From positions 1 to 64,000 of the forward strand of contig DAIRGA010000004.1 of the NCBI GenBank assembly GCA_036794825.1: a stretch of DNA of 64,000 nucleotides, given 5' to 3'. Shown piece after piece: positions 28,454 to 37,015 of this stretch. Within the stretch, counting starts at the first letter, position 1, and each line of letters starts with the position of its first letter. The position numbers were made by a program, and so were the translations under genes. The DNA comes from RZYY01 sp036794825 (GTDB taxonomy: Bacteria; Bacteroidota; Bacteroidia; Bacteroidales; 4484-276). The notes under the pieces were generated by a model. It was given only the letters and a program-made list of their open reading frames with translations, was not told where the DNA came from and did not search any database.

Positions 28454-30961
28454 TTAAAATCTTAAACTGAGGTTGGCAAAATACTGAGTACCATAAAGGT
28501 AAAAATATTTAGGGGGGAATTTTTGCATATCATTCGGGTCGTAGCGGAATTGCTCGAAGCCGCCGAAGGCAAAATCGGTTTCGTTCAGGAGATTGTTGAT
28601 GGAAAGATTCAGCGCAATGTAGTAGTTTCCGATTCTCCATGATTTACCTCCATAGATATCAATGGTGTAGGCAGAATTCAACTTTTCCTGGGCGATAAGC
28701 TCCTCGTAACGAAGGTCTTCGGAATTGTAAGCTCCGGCTGCAGCTTCTGATCTGCGATCGGGGTTTGGCTCCAGGTACATATCATCAAAGTAATTGATGT
28801 TGGCTCCAATCCACCAGAATTTCGGAGCATTGTATTTGATGCCGCCGGACAAGGCAGTTTGTGGACTACCGCCGACGTAATAATTCTTCAGGTAAACTTC
28901 CCTGTTTTCGGCGAGAATTTCCGAGTTGTTGTCCTGCGAGATAGTTGCCAGCGGGCGGGAGTTGTAAATCAATTGCCCAAGCCCGGCCACCCCGGTAACG
29001 TTGATGGTAGAAGTCAATTTATAGTCAATGCCAATCTCTGCTCCCATACTTCTGGTATCCACACCTGTCATCTGGTAATTTACAAAACTGCGAAGCGTTT
29101 CATGGTAGAAACTTCTGGAGTAAATCTGGTCATTAAACTCGGTATAGTAGAAAGTAGCCCTAGCCTGAATTTTGGGTGCACGCAGAACGTAGCCGATGTC
29201 TCCTGAAAGTATTTGCTCATCGGTGAGGCCATCCACAACAAAATCCCTTGTTCTTGGCGAAATGTAAGAATCCCTGAAATAAGGAGCTCTGGTAAGGTAC
29301 ATGGCATTGGCAACCAGGAAGTGGCGGCCGGTAATTTTGTAGGTCAGTCCTCCCTTAATGCCATAATTGAAGAAATTTTGCTTTTCCGAATCTCCAAGCG
29401 ATGCATCGGGAAATTTACCATTCTGCATGTGTCCGGTACGCCAGAACTCAGTGTAAGAAAGGGTTGCAGCCAGGTAATAGTCCATTTTGGAATAAGTAAA
29501 GTTTGCCTGTGCAAAAGCTTCAAAATTGTTGATATTGGCATCGTAATCGTACCCAAAAACATCACCTTTGTAAACCGGGCGGTTTGGCGTTCTCAGGTCG
29601 TTTTGTGACAAATTGGGATCGAAATAATCCTGCTCGGCAAATTTATCCAGGTCAACATAAAAATCGCCACCGAGTAAATCATCCAGAACTTTGTATGTTC
29701 TTCCTTTGTACCATGACAGATTTACGCCTGAATTGATGGTGATGTTCGGGTTTAGCTCTTTCCAGAGGTTAGAATTAATCTGGAACTGGTTGTGGTCGTT
29801 TCTGCGATCTTCCACTACATATTTTGAAAAATTGCCTGTAATACTATTCCCTTCAATCCCATATGCATCGGCAATTGTAAAGAGGTTTTTGCTGTTGGCA
29901 AAGTAGAAGAAATCCCAGTCAATCTGCCGGAATTGTTCATTAGTTTGCCATTGGTTAGTGTAATAGTCAAACTGTGTGGGGTTATCTTTCCAGTAGCTTG
30001 GCAGATTGCGGTAATAATCGGGTCTGGGATCTGCTGCATCATACCACTCGAGGGCAGTGGAACCATATCTACCGAAAAAATAACCGACCGAACTGGTAAT
30101 CCTTGTGGTATTGTCAGGCTCCCAATAGTGGGTTAAAATAGTTCGCGGCTGATTATAAGTACCGACTCTTGCGTTTCTTTTTTCTCCATTCTGATAACCC
30201 CAGTAAGGGTTGTAATAGTTTGATCCGGCCAGGTCGTTTGCTTCCTGAACCACCGGGCCAGATCGGCCGGCTTGTGATGGTGCTGCAAAGGCAATGAAAC
30301 CAAGGCTGTGCTTGTTGTTGATTTTCTTCTCGATGGCTGCAAAATAGCTCCAGGCATCGTAGAAAGTTCCTTCGATGTATCCCTCCTGTGCCCAGCGCCT
30401 TGAGCCTGAAACCGACAACGCCCAGCCATTATCCATCATGCCGCTGTTGTAAGTGGCCATCAGGCGGTTGCGATAAGAGCGGTTGGCGGCAGAATAGGTG
30501 AGTCTGGTTCCAGGTCTTTGTTTGGATGCACGAGCCTCGATGTTTGTAACTCCGCTCACACCACCAAAAGAATAGGGTGAGGCAGAAATTCCGAAATCTA
30601 TTTCCTGCCAGCGTGTAACATCGTTCAGGCCACCCCATGCTGACCAGTAAGCCCTGCCGGTTTCCTGGTCGTTGAGCGGCATACCACCGATCGAAACCGA
30701 AGTATTTTCAGAGTCATATCCTCTCACCCTGAAACGGGTTTGCCCAAAAGTGTAACCTGCCGTGGAGATAAAGACATCCCTTGAAGACTGCAAAAGTCCG
30801 GAGACATTCTGTGGCTGTTCATCCGATTCAAGATCAGCGGAAGAGACGGTAGAAATCTGATTGAGTGCGGCCTCATCCGGCGAAACCATGGTGGTATCCG
30901 CCTGCGAAAACACCTGAAATGAGAGAAGTGAAATAGCGAAGATTAGTAGAAAATTTTTCAT
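28454..30961 (-). CDS. TonB-dependent outer-membrane receptor (nucleic-acid scavenging locus)
   Basis: 835 residues. A signal peptide (MKNFLLIFAISLLSFQVFSQ) leads into a plug domain (about 45-165, with FRVRGYDSENTSVSIGG and PLNDQETGRA) and a 22-strand-type barrel rich in aromatic alternating strands, ending in Phe (FANLSLRF). No carboxypeptidase-regulatory extension precedes the plug, unlike SusC. It heads an apparent three-gene unit with the DUF5689-type lipoprotein and the secreted nuclease, and is divergent from an endonuclease/exonuclease/phosphatase gene. That context suggests uptake of nucleic-acid breakdown products or of phosphate-containing ligands. Substrate not readable from the sequence. 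Confidence 0.9.
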   Translation of the reverse strand: MKNFLLIFAISLLSFQVFSQADTTMVSPDEAALNQISTVSSADLESDEQPQNVSGLLQSSRDVFISTAGYTFGQTRFRVRGYDSENTSVSIGGMPLNDQETGRAYWSAWGGLNDVTRWQEIDFGISASPYSFGGVSGVTNIEARASKQRPGTRLTYSAANRSYRNRLMATYNSGMMDNGWALSVSGSRRWAQEGYIEGTFYDAWSYFAAIEKKINNKHSLGFIAFAAPSQAGRSGPVVQEANDLAGSNYYNPYWGYQNGEKRNARVGTYNQPRTILTHYWEPDNTTRITSSVGYFFGRYGSTALEWYDAADPRPDYYRNLPSYWKDNPTQFDYYTNQWQTNEQFRQIDWDFFYFANSKNLFTIADAYGIEGNSITGNFSKYVVEDRRNDHNQFQINSNLWKELNPNITINSGVNLSWYKGRTYKVLDDLLGGDFYVDLDKFAEQDYFDPNLSQNDLRTPNRPVYKGDVFGYDYDANINNFEAFAQANFTYSKMDYYLAATLSYTEFWRTGHMQNGKFPDASLGDSEKQNFFNYGIKGGLTYKITGRHFLVANAMYLTRAPYFRDSYISPRTRDFVVDGLTDEQILSGDIGYVLRAPKIQARATFYYTEFNDQIYSRSFYHETLRSFVNYQMTGVDTRSMGAEIGIDYKLTSTINVTGVAGLGQLIYNSRPLATISQDNNSEILAENREVYLKNYYVGGSPQTALSGGIKYNAPKFWWIGANINYFDDMYLEPNPDRRSEAAAGAYNSEDLRYEELIAQEKLNSAYTIDIYGGKSWRIGNYYIALNLSINNLLNETDFAFGGFEQFRYDPNDMQKFPPKYFYLYGTQYFANLSLRF

Positions 30962-31018
30962 CTGTGGAGATTGAATAGAAAATCGAAATTATTAGATCAG
31001 AATGTGAAAAACAGTCGG

Positions 31019-31026
31019 CAAAATTA
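31019..31026 (-). promoter_or_regulatory. -7 element (TAATTTTG) for the TonB receptor operon
   Basis: Minus-strand TAATTTTG lies 58 bases from ATG 30961. The divergent gene has the identical octamer at 31068-31075. Confidence 0.55.
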
Positions 31027-31067
31027 GCCAAATTTTGAATAGAAATACCGCTTTAATAGTTTTGTTC

Positions 31068-31075
31068 TAATTTTG
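31068..31075 (+). promoter_or_regulatory. -7 element (TAATTTTG) for the EEP gene
   Basis: Plus-strand TAATTTTG lies 25 bases before ATG 31100. It is identical to the element serving the divergent TonB operon. Confidence 0.55.
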
Positions 31076-31099
31076 TGGCTGCTTTAAACACTTCTATTT

Positions 31100-32146
31100 A
31101 TGAAATTCTGCCTACGACTTTGCACACTGCTCCTGGCCTTTTTGATTGTTGGTCAGTTACAGTCACAAAACGATAAAAAATACCGGGTTGGCTGTATTGC
31201 TTTTTACAACATCGAAAACCTTTTCGATACCATCAATCAGCCGGATGTAATTGATGAAGAATTTTTACCCGAGGGCATAAACAACTGGAATACAATAAAA
31301 TACTATGAAAAGTTAGGTAGGATAACCGAAGTAATTTCAAAGATTGGCGTAGATGTTACTCCTGATGGTCCGGCAGTGATCGGGTTGTGTGAAATCGAAA
31401 ACAGCAGTGTTCTTTTTGATCTCGCTGCGCAGCCAACCATCAGCAGCCGAAATTACCAGGTAGTTCACCACGATGGTCCTGACCTGCGGGGCGTTGACTG
31501 CGCTTTGCTTTATAACCCAAAGTATTTCACTAAAACCAACTCCCAGTCCAGAACATTGCGAATCCCCGGCAGGGATGATTTTTTCACCCGCGACCAGTTG
31601 GTGGTTTCGGGCATGTTTGACGGCGAGATGATGCATTTCGTAGTCAACCACTGGCCATCGAGGCGCGGCGGGCAAAAACGAAGTGAGCCGCTCAGGATTG
31701 CCGCCGCCCAGCTCACACGTTCCATCGTTGATTCATTGCTGGCTATTGACCCCAACGCCAAAGTTATTGTAATGGGCGACCTCAATGATGACCCTGTGGA
31801 TAAATCAGTAAAAAAAGGCCTGAAAACAGTGGATTCGCCTGAAAAAATCGCTCCAGGTCTGATGTTGAATCCAATGGAAAAACTTTTTCGCCAGGGCATT
31901 GGCAGCCTTGCTTACCGCGATTCCTGGAATCTTTTCGACCAGATGATCCTGACACCGGCATTTATCGGCGATGATAAATCAAATTACAGATTTTTCCGTG
32001 CTGCAGTTTACAACAAACCTTGGCTCCTGCAAAAGGAAGGCGCCTTCAAAGGCTATCCCTGGCGCTCATTTGCCGGAGGTAGTTATCTTGGCGGCTACAG
32101 CGATCACCTGCCGGTTTATCTTTTTGTGATAAAGGAGGATTATTAG
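31100..32146 (+). CDS. Secreted endonuclease/exonuclease/phosphatase family protein
   Basis: 348 residues with a signal peptide (MKFCLRLCTLLLAFLIVGQLQSQ). The EEP (DNase I-like) catalytic elements appear in order: FYNIENLFD, the metal-binding GLCEIEN, GVDCALLYNP, NHWPSRRGG (His), GDLNDDPVD (Asp/Asn) and the C-terminal YSDHLPV (Asp-His pair). Such enzymes hydrolyse phosphodiester or phosphomonoester bonds. It is exported but lacks an obvious T9SS tail, so it may act in the periplasm on fragments imported by the divergently transcribed TonB system. It converges on the SAM hydroxide adenosyltransferase gene with 11 bp between stops. Confidence 0.9.
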   Translation: MKFCLRLCTLLLAFLIVGQLQSQNDKKYRVGCIAFYNIENLFDTINQPDVIDEEFLPEGINNWNTIKYYEKLGRITEVISKIGVDVTPDGPAVIGLCEIENSSVLFDLAAQPTISSRNYQVVHHDGPDLRGVDCALLYNPKYFTKTNSQSRTLRIPGRDDFFTRDQLVVSGMFDGEMMHFVVNHWPSRRGGQKRSEPLRIAAAQLTRSIVDSLLAIDPNAKVIVMGDLNDDPVDKSVKKGLKTVDSPEKIAPGLMLNPMEKLFRQGIGSLAYRDSWNLFDQMILTPAFIGDDKSNYRFFRAAVYNKPWLLQKEGAFKGYPWRSFAGGSYLGGYSDHLPVYLFVIKEDY

Positions 32147-32157
32147 AAGCGATTGTT

Positions 32158-32937
32158 TTAAACAAATTCTACCCGCACCGTATCGTTAACCTTTAATCCG
32201 AGCAAACCGGAGGCATTTCCCATTGATACGGCTATTTGTAAAAAGCCGGATGAGTTGAATAAAGCCACAATCTCCCCTTCATGTACATCTTTGTAAGAGT
32301 GGCTGATCTTTTTCACGCTATAGCGTGATGCGCCGAAAACAATCCGGAACGATCGTTTCTGACCGACTTTCAGAAACAATTCCTCATCAATATTTGTGAA
32401 TACGTTCTCGTAATTATCCACATATATTACATGCCCTTTGATCAGGTCCCGCTCCGTTACCGGCCGGAGTTGAATTTTCGTGGCCAGCTTTTTTCGTTCT
32501 GGGCCTAACTGCCTGATATCACCTCCATTGACAATCTGTTGTGCCACCTTGATAAACACATCAAATGCGGCAAAGGTGAAGGTATTGGTATCCTGGTGAA
32601 TATCTATTTCGGTGATTGAATCGGGTTCTTTTTCAAAAGCAAGCGAGAAAATGCCATTGTCTGCGCCGATGAAGTAGCAGCCATTGTATTCCACCACCAC
32701 GTGCGGCATTTCGATGGTGGCCTCCGAGGTAATGTCAACAATGTGGATGGTCTTTTCCGGAAAGTTGGGAATACAGTTTTTGAGCACAAATGCAGCGCTG
32801 TTGAGGTTGAACGGCGGGATGGAGTGAGAAATGTCAATGATAGAGGCGCCGGGGATTTTCGATAGGATCTTTCCCTTTACCATTCCCACATAATGATCTT
32901 TTGTCCCCCAATCGGACAGCAGTGTTATAAGCGCCAT
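32158..32937 (-). CDS. SAM hydroxide adenosyltransferase (DUF62 family)
   Basis: 259 residues. The family hydrolyses S-adenosylmethionine to adenosine and methionine using an activated hydroxide, and is related to SAM fluorinases and chlorinases. The N-terminal ITLLSDWGTKDHYVGMVKG (substrate-binding Asp), IDISHSIPPFN, and GADNGIFS (Asp-Asn) are family hallmarks. The C-terminal half forms the beta-barrel domain (YVDNYENVFTNI). The halogenase-type chloride/fluoride loop cannot be judged by eye, so the hydrolase role is inferred. It is divergent from phoH. Confidence 0.9.
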   Translation of the reverse strand: MALITLLSDWGTKDHYVGMVKGKILSKIPGASIIDISHSIPPFNLNSAAFVLKNCIPNFPEKTIHIVDITSEATIEMPHVVVEYNGCYFIGADNGIFSLAFEKEPDSITEIDIHQDTNTFTFAAFDVFIKVAQQIVNGGDIRQLGPERKKLATKIQLRPVTERDLIKGHVIYVDNYENVFTNIDEELFLKVGQKRSFRIVFGASRYSVKKISHSYKDVHEGEIVALFNSSGFLQIAVSMGNASGLLGLKVNDTVRVEFV

Positions 32938-32970
32938 TTACCCTAAACCTCTGAATGTTAAACAGTGGCG

Positions 32971-32978
32971 CAAAATTA
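32971..32978 (-). promoter_or_regulatory. -7 element (TAATTTTG) for the SAM hydroxide adenosyltransferase gene
   Basis: Minus-strand TAATTTTG, 34 bases from ATG 32937. It pairs with the same octamer on the plus strand at 33012. Confidence 0.55.
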
Positions 32979-33011
32979 CGATTTCTCCGGAACGGCATCA
33001 GCAATTTTTGA

Positions 33012-33019
33012 TAATTTTG
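33012..33019 (+). promoter_or_regulatory. -7 element (TAATTTTG) for phoH-purC
   Basis: Plus-strand TAATTTTG, 52 bases before ATG 33071. Confidence 0.55.
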
Positions 33020-33070
33020 GGGGGTAAAAAAAACAGCAAAAAAGACTAAATTTTTTCCTCAATCCACAGA

Positions 33071-34069
33071 ATGTCCGAAAAAACCATCTCACTTGAATCC
33101 ATCAACCCACTTGAAATTTTTGGCGTAAATGATGCCAATTTTGAGCTGCTGAAAGGGCAATTTCCAAAATTAAAGCTTGTTGCCCGCGGCACTGAACTTA
33201 AAGTTATCGGTGAAGAGAGCGAAATTGACCTTTTTGAGAAGCGATTTTCCCTGTTAATTCTTCATTTAGAACGATTTGGAAAACTAAGTGAATACGATGT
33301 CAGGGATCTGCTTGAAAGCGAAGCGGACTATGTACCTCAAAGTTTACAGCAAAACACAGACGTACTGGTGCATGGCCGCAACGGAAAACTCATCAAAGCA
33401 CGCACTGTTAACCAGCAGCGAATGGTTGACAGTTGTCGCAAAAACGACCTTATCTTTGCCATTGGTCCGGCCGGAACCGGAAAAACCTACACCGCCGTAG
33501 CCCTTGCTGTTCAGGCGCTGCGAAACAAGGAAATCAAAAGGATCATTCTAACCCGGCCAGCAGTGGAAGCCGGCGAGAACCTCGGTTTCCTTCCGGGCGA
33601 CCTCAAAGACAAACTCGATCCTTACCTTCAGCCACTCTACGACGCCCTTCGGGATATGATCCCGTCACAAAAACTTTTGGGTTACCTCGAAGACGGCACC
33701 ATCGAGATTGCGCCGCTCGCTTTCATGCGAGGCCGCACCCTGGATAATGTTTTTGCCATCCTCGATGAAGCACAGAATGCCACCGAAAGCCAGTTGAAAA
33801 TGTTTCTTACCCGGATGGGCTCATCGGCCAAATTTATCGTAACCGGCGACATCACGCAAATTGACCTGCCCCGAAATCAATCTTCCGGCCTCATTCAAGT
33901 GACCAAAATTTTAAATGACATCCCAGGAATTGACTTTATTTATCTGAATGAAAAAGATATTGTAAGGCACAAACTGGTCGTTCAAATCATTAATGCATAC
34001 GGAAAATTAACCAACACAAATAATCAAACCAGGCAAAGCAATGGAAACAATAACCAAAACCAACTTTAA
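33071..34069 (+). CDS. PhoH family ATPase
   Basis: 332 residues. The N-terminal KH-like region (about 1-105) is followed by a P-loop ATPase core: AIGPAGTGKTYTA (Walker A, about 135), the invariant RIILTRPAVEAGENLGFLPG, DKLDPYLQPLYDAL, Walker B AILDEAQNAT and VTGDITQIDLP. It is the YbeZ/PhoH-like type, linked in other bacteria to RNA metabolism and rRNA maturation. The C-terminal tail is rich in Asn and Gln (NTNNQTRQSNGNNNQNQ). It overlaps purC by 29 bases, so the two are translationally close-coupled. Confidence 0.95.
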   Translation: MSEKTISLESINPLEIFGVNDANFELLKGQFPKLKLVARGTELKVIGEESEIDLFEKRFSLLILHLERFGKLSEYDVRDLLESEADYVPQSLQQNTDVLVHGRNGKLIKARTVNQQRMVDSCRKNDLIFAIGPAGTGKTYTAVALAVQALRNKEIKRIILTRPAVEAGENLGFLPGDLKDKLDPYLQPLYDALRDMIPSQKLLGYLEDGTIEIAPLAFMRGRTLDNVFAILDEAQNATESQLKMFLTRMGSSAKFIVTGDITQIDLPRNQSSGLIQVTKILNDIPGIDFIYLNEKDIVRHKLVVQIINAYGKLTNTNNQTRQSNGNNNQNQL

Positions 34070-34991
34070 TTTTGCAGGACAAAGAAGCCTTTACACCGGC
34101 AAGGTACGCGATGTTTACAATATTAACGACGAACTGCTGGTGATGATAGCAACCGACCGCATTTCGGCTTTCGACGTAGTGTTGCCCAAAGGGATTCCCT
34201 ACAAAGGGCAGGTGCTCAATCAGATAGCTTCGCGATTCCTCGATGCCACCGCCGATATTGTTCCCAACTGGAAAATTGCCGTTCCCGATCCAATGGTGAC
34301 CATTGGCGTTTATTGCAATCCATTTCCTGTTGAGATGATTATCCGGGGTTACCTTACCGGCAGTTCATGGAGAACCTACCAGAAAGGCGCCCGTAACATC
34401 TGCGGTGTCCCCGTTCCTGACGGGATGAAAGAACATCAGCGTTTCCCCGAGCCAATAATCACCCCTACGACGAAAGCCACTACTGGTCATGATGAAGATA
34501 TCACCCGCGAAGAGATCATTAGCCAGGGGCTGGTTTCGGACGAGGACTACCTGCTGCTCGAAAAATACACGTTGGAACTTTTCAGGGTCGGAACCGAAAT
34601 CGCCGCACAGAAAGGGCTGATTCTGGTGGATACTAAATATGAATTTGGAAAAAGAGATGGAAAAATATACCTGATTGATGAAATCCACACGCCCGACTCG
34701 TCGCGGTATTTCTATCTGGATGGCTATGCTGAGCGCCAGGCAAAGGGTGAAGCTCAGAAACAGCTTTCGAAAGAGTTTGTCCGCGAGTGGCTGATGGCCA
34801 ATAATTTCAAAGGTGACCCCGGCCAGCAGGTTCCCGAAATGACACCTGAAATTGTAGCTTCAATTTCGGAGCGCTACATCGAGCTTTACGAAAAGATTAC
34901 CGGGGAAAAATTTCAAAAGGCGGATGTGTCGGAAGTTTTGAGCAGGGTGGAAAGAAATATTAATGGGTTTCTTTCGCAACATTATAAATAG
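34041..34991 (+). CDS. purC: Phosphoribosylaminoimidazole-succinocarboxamide synthase (SAICAR synthetase)
   Basis: 316 residues, the longer form common in Bacteroidota and eukaryotes. It condenses CAIR with aspartate using ATP in purine synthesis. Signatures: LYTGKVRDVYNI, MIATDRISAFDVVLP, KGQVLNQIA, VEMIIRGYLTGSSW, PITPTTKA (here PIITPTTKATTGHDE) and IYLIDEIHTPDSSRYF (the acidic DEIHTPDS block). It starts inside the 3' end of phoH. The restriction-modification genes follow after 56 bp. Confidence 0.97.
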   Translation: METITKTNFNFAGQRSLYTGKVRDVYNINDELLVMIATDRISAFDVVLPKGIPYKGQVLNQIASRFLDATADIVPNWKIAVPDPMVTIGVYCNPFPVEMIIRGYLTGSSWRTYQKGARNICGVPVPDGMKEHQRFPEPIITPTTKATTGHDEDITREEIISQGLVSDEDYLLLEKYTLELFRVGTEIAAQKGLILVDTKYEFGKRDGKIYLIDEIHTPDSSRYFYLDGYAERQAKGEAQKQLSKEFVREWLMANNFKGDPGQQVPEMTPEIVASISERYIELYEKITGEKFQKADVSEVLSRVERNINGFLSQHYK

Positions 34992-35047
34992 CAGTAAATT
35001 TCGCCAATTCGTAAAAGTGCCTTAGTATATAGATTTTCAGGACTTTA

Positions 35048-36349
35048 ATGGATATTAAAACCCATCATACAATCATCAACGGTGATAGCCGGCAAATGAG
35101 CGAACTGACTGATCGCTCGGTTCATTTAGTAATTACATCCCCTCCCTACTGGCAGTTAAAAGACTACGGAACCGAGGATCAGATTGGATTTCACGAAAGC
35201 TACGAAAGCTACATCAATAATTTAAATCTGGTTTGGAATGAATGTTATCGGGTTCTCCACAATGGTTGCAGGCTTTGCGTCAACATCGGCGACCAGTTTG
35301 CCCGTGCTGTGTATTACGGTCGTTACAAAGTAATTCCAATTCGTGAGGAAATCATCAAATTTTGCGAAAATGTCGGCTTCGATTACATGGGAGCAATCAT
35401 TTGGCAAAAAGTTACGACCTCCAATACCACCGGCGGGGGCGTTCAGATGGGTTCCTATCCATATCCCAGGAATGGAATCCTAAAGCTGGATTATGAGTTT
35501 ATCCTGATTTTCAAAAAACTGGGCGACGCACCAAAACCCACTAAAGAACAAAAGGAGCTTTCGGTTATGACCGCCGAGGAGTGGAACACCTATTTTGCCG
35601 GCCACTGGAATTTTTCAGGTGCAAGACAAAGTGGCCATATTGCCATGTTTCCGGAAGAGTTGCCACGAAGACTTATCAAAATGTTCTCATTCACAGGAGA
35701 AACTATTCTTGATCCTTTTGCTGGCAGCGGAACTACTTCGCTTGTCGCCAGAAATCTTGAAAGAAATTCTATCGGGTATGAAATCAATCCGGATTTTATC
35801 CCGGTGATAAAAGAGAAATTGGCAGTTGCGCAAAAGGACCTGAAAGGCACTACCTATGATTTCGTCTTCCAAAATAAGCCCGTTGTTGATTTTGAAAATG
35901 AGATTAAAAGTCTGCCCTATGTATTTACTGACCCACACGCACTTGACAAAAAAATTGATGTAAAAAAGCTTCAGTTCGGATCGAAAATTGACCTTGATAG
36001 CCCAACCAAGCGAGAGGAGTTATTTACCGTGAAAGAGGTTATCAGCCCAAACAGGCTAAGACTTAGCAACAATCTGACTATAAAACTTTTAGGTGTAAAA
36101 GAGATTGATAATGCAGATATGGAAGCCAGGTCGTTTCTGATTGAAAAGACTAAAGGTCAGCGCGTTTTTATGAAATATGACCAGGTAAAACATGACAGCG
36201 AAAACAACCTGCTGTGTTATCTGTACCTTGAAAACAAGACATTTGTCAATGCACATCTCATTAAAAGCGGTTTGGTAAAAGTGGACAACAGCATTGATTT
36301 TAAATTTCGAACCAAGTTTGAAAACCTAATGCAACAAATTAATGGCTAA
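35048..36349 (+). CDS. Beta-class DNA methyltransferase fused to a degenerate SNase-like domain
   Basis: 433 residues. Catalytic motif IV TSPPYW (30-35) precedes the SAM-binding motif DPFAGSGTT (222-230), the beta-class order; SPPY is usual for N4-cytosine (and some N6-adenine) enzymes. Residues about 327-430 resemble a staphylococcal-nuclease/TNase fold (TIKLLGVKEID...GQRVFMKYD...LLCYLYLENKTFVNAHLIKSGLVKV). Positions that carry the catalytic Arg, Asp and Glu in active nucleases look replaced (KLLGVK for RLIGID, ENNL for the GR loop), so it is probably a non-catalytic DNA-binding tail. The restriction enzyme gene overlaps its end by 8 bases. By family relation to MjaI/MthZI systems the target may be CTAG; this is inference. 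Confidence 0.88.
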   Translation: MDIKTHHTIINGDSRQMSELTDRSVHLVITSPPYWQLKDYGTEDQIGFHESYESYINNLNLVWNECYRVLHNGCRLCVNIGDQFARAVYYGRYKVIPIREEIIKFCENVGFDYMGAIIWQKVTTSNTTGGGVQMGSYPYPRNGILKLDYEFILIFKKLGDAPKPTKEQKELSVMTAEEWNTYFAGHWNFSGARQSGHIAMFPEELPRRLIKMFSFTGETILDPFAGSGTTSLVARNLERNSIGYEINPDFIPVIKEKLAVAQKDLKGTTYDFVFQNKPVVDFENEIKSLPYVFTDPHALDKKIDVKKLQFGSKIDLDSPTKREELFTVKEVISPNRLRLSNNLTIKLLGVKEIDNADMEARSFLIEKTKGQRVFMKYDQVKHDSENNLLCYLYLENKTFVNAHLIKSGLVKVDNSIDFKFRTKFENLMQQING

Positions 36350-36977
36350 GGAGTGGATTTTAAATAGCGCTATGAACCGGTTCCAGCTCAATTTTAAAAG
36401 AAATGTCGGGCCGACTTCCGAGTCAATCCGCAAATGCGCTCCAAAAAACCTTGAAGAATGGCGAGAATACTATTTCGCCAATGTCAGACCGAAGGAACAC
36501 ATCGAGCAATTAGGCAGGAAGCTTTATGTAAAAATCACGGAAGTGATTCAGTATGAAGTTTCACAGGTAACCGAGCAGGCTTGTATAGAATACATTTTGC
36601 AGCTTGTGATTGACCGGACTTATGATGGCTATACAACTGAAATACAGACTATTTACGGACAACTTCAACGCATTTTGGGTATCCCGGTTCTGCCGGCGCC
36701 CGATGAATGGGATCGTTTGTTCAATGTTGATTTCTTCATCCAGGTTAGGGATAAATACATTGGCCTTCAGATCAAACCGATAAACAGCGGGATTCAATTG
36801 CCTGAGATTTTTAAAGAATACGGAATCCAGTCGGAATCGCACAAGGAATTTACGGAAGTCTTTGGGGGAAAGGTGTTTTACTTGTTTTCTGCAAAAATTG
36901 GCGAAAAGAAGGAAATACAAAACAAAGAGGTAATCGAGGAAATTAAAAAAGAAATTGACCGGCTGGAAAAAATGTGA
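36342..36977 (+). CDS. Type II restriction endonuclease, MjaI family
   Basis: 211 residues. The N-terminal block NRFQLNFKRNVGPTSESIRK and the central YDGYTTEIQTIYGQLQ, PDEWDRLFNVDFFI and GLQIKPINSG segments look like the MjaI family (known members cut CTAG). The acidic residues in TEIQTIYGQ, the DEWDRLFNVDF stretch and the Gln-x-Lys of LQIKP could form the PD-(D/E)XK-type site. The gene overlaps the methyltransferase by 8 bases, giving a compact type II unit with the modification gene first. No controller (C) protein gene is visible. The assignment rests on remembered family sequence. Confidence 0.82.
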   Translation: MAKEWILNSAMNRFQLNFKRNVGPTSESIRKCAPKNLEEWREYYFANVRPKEHIEQLGRKLYVKITEVIQYEVSQVTEQACIEYILQLVIDRTYDGYTTEIQTIYGQLQRILGIPVLPAPDEWDRLFNVDFFIQVRDKYIGLQIKPINSGIQLPEIFKEYGIQSESHKEFTEVFGGKVFYLFSAKIGEKKEIQNKEVIEEIKKEIDRLEKM

Positions 36978-37015
36978 TTTGTACTGTAATCAATTCATTT
37001 ATAATAGTATAAGCA

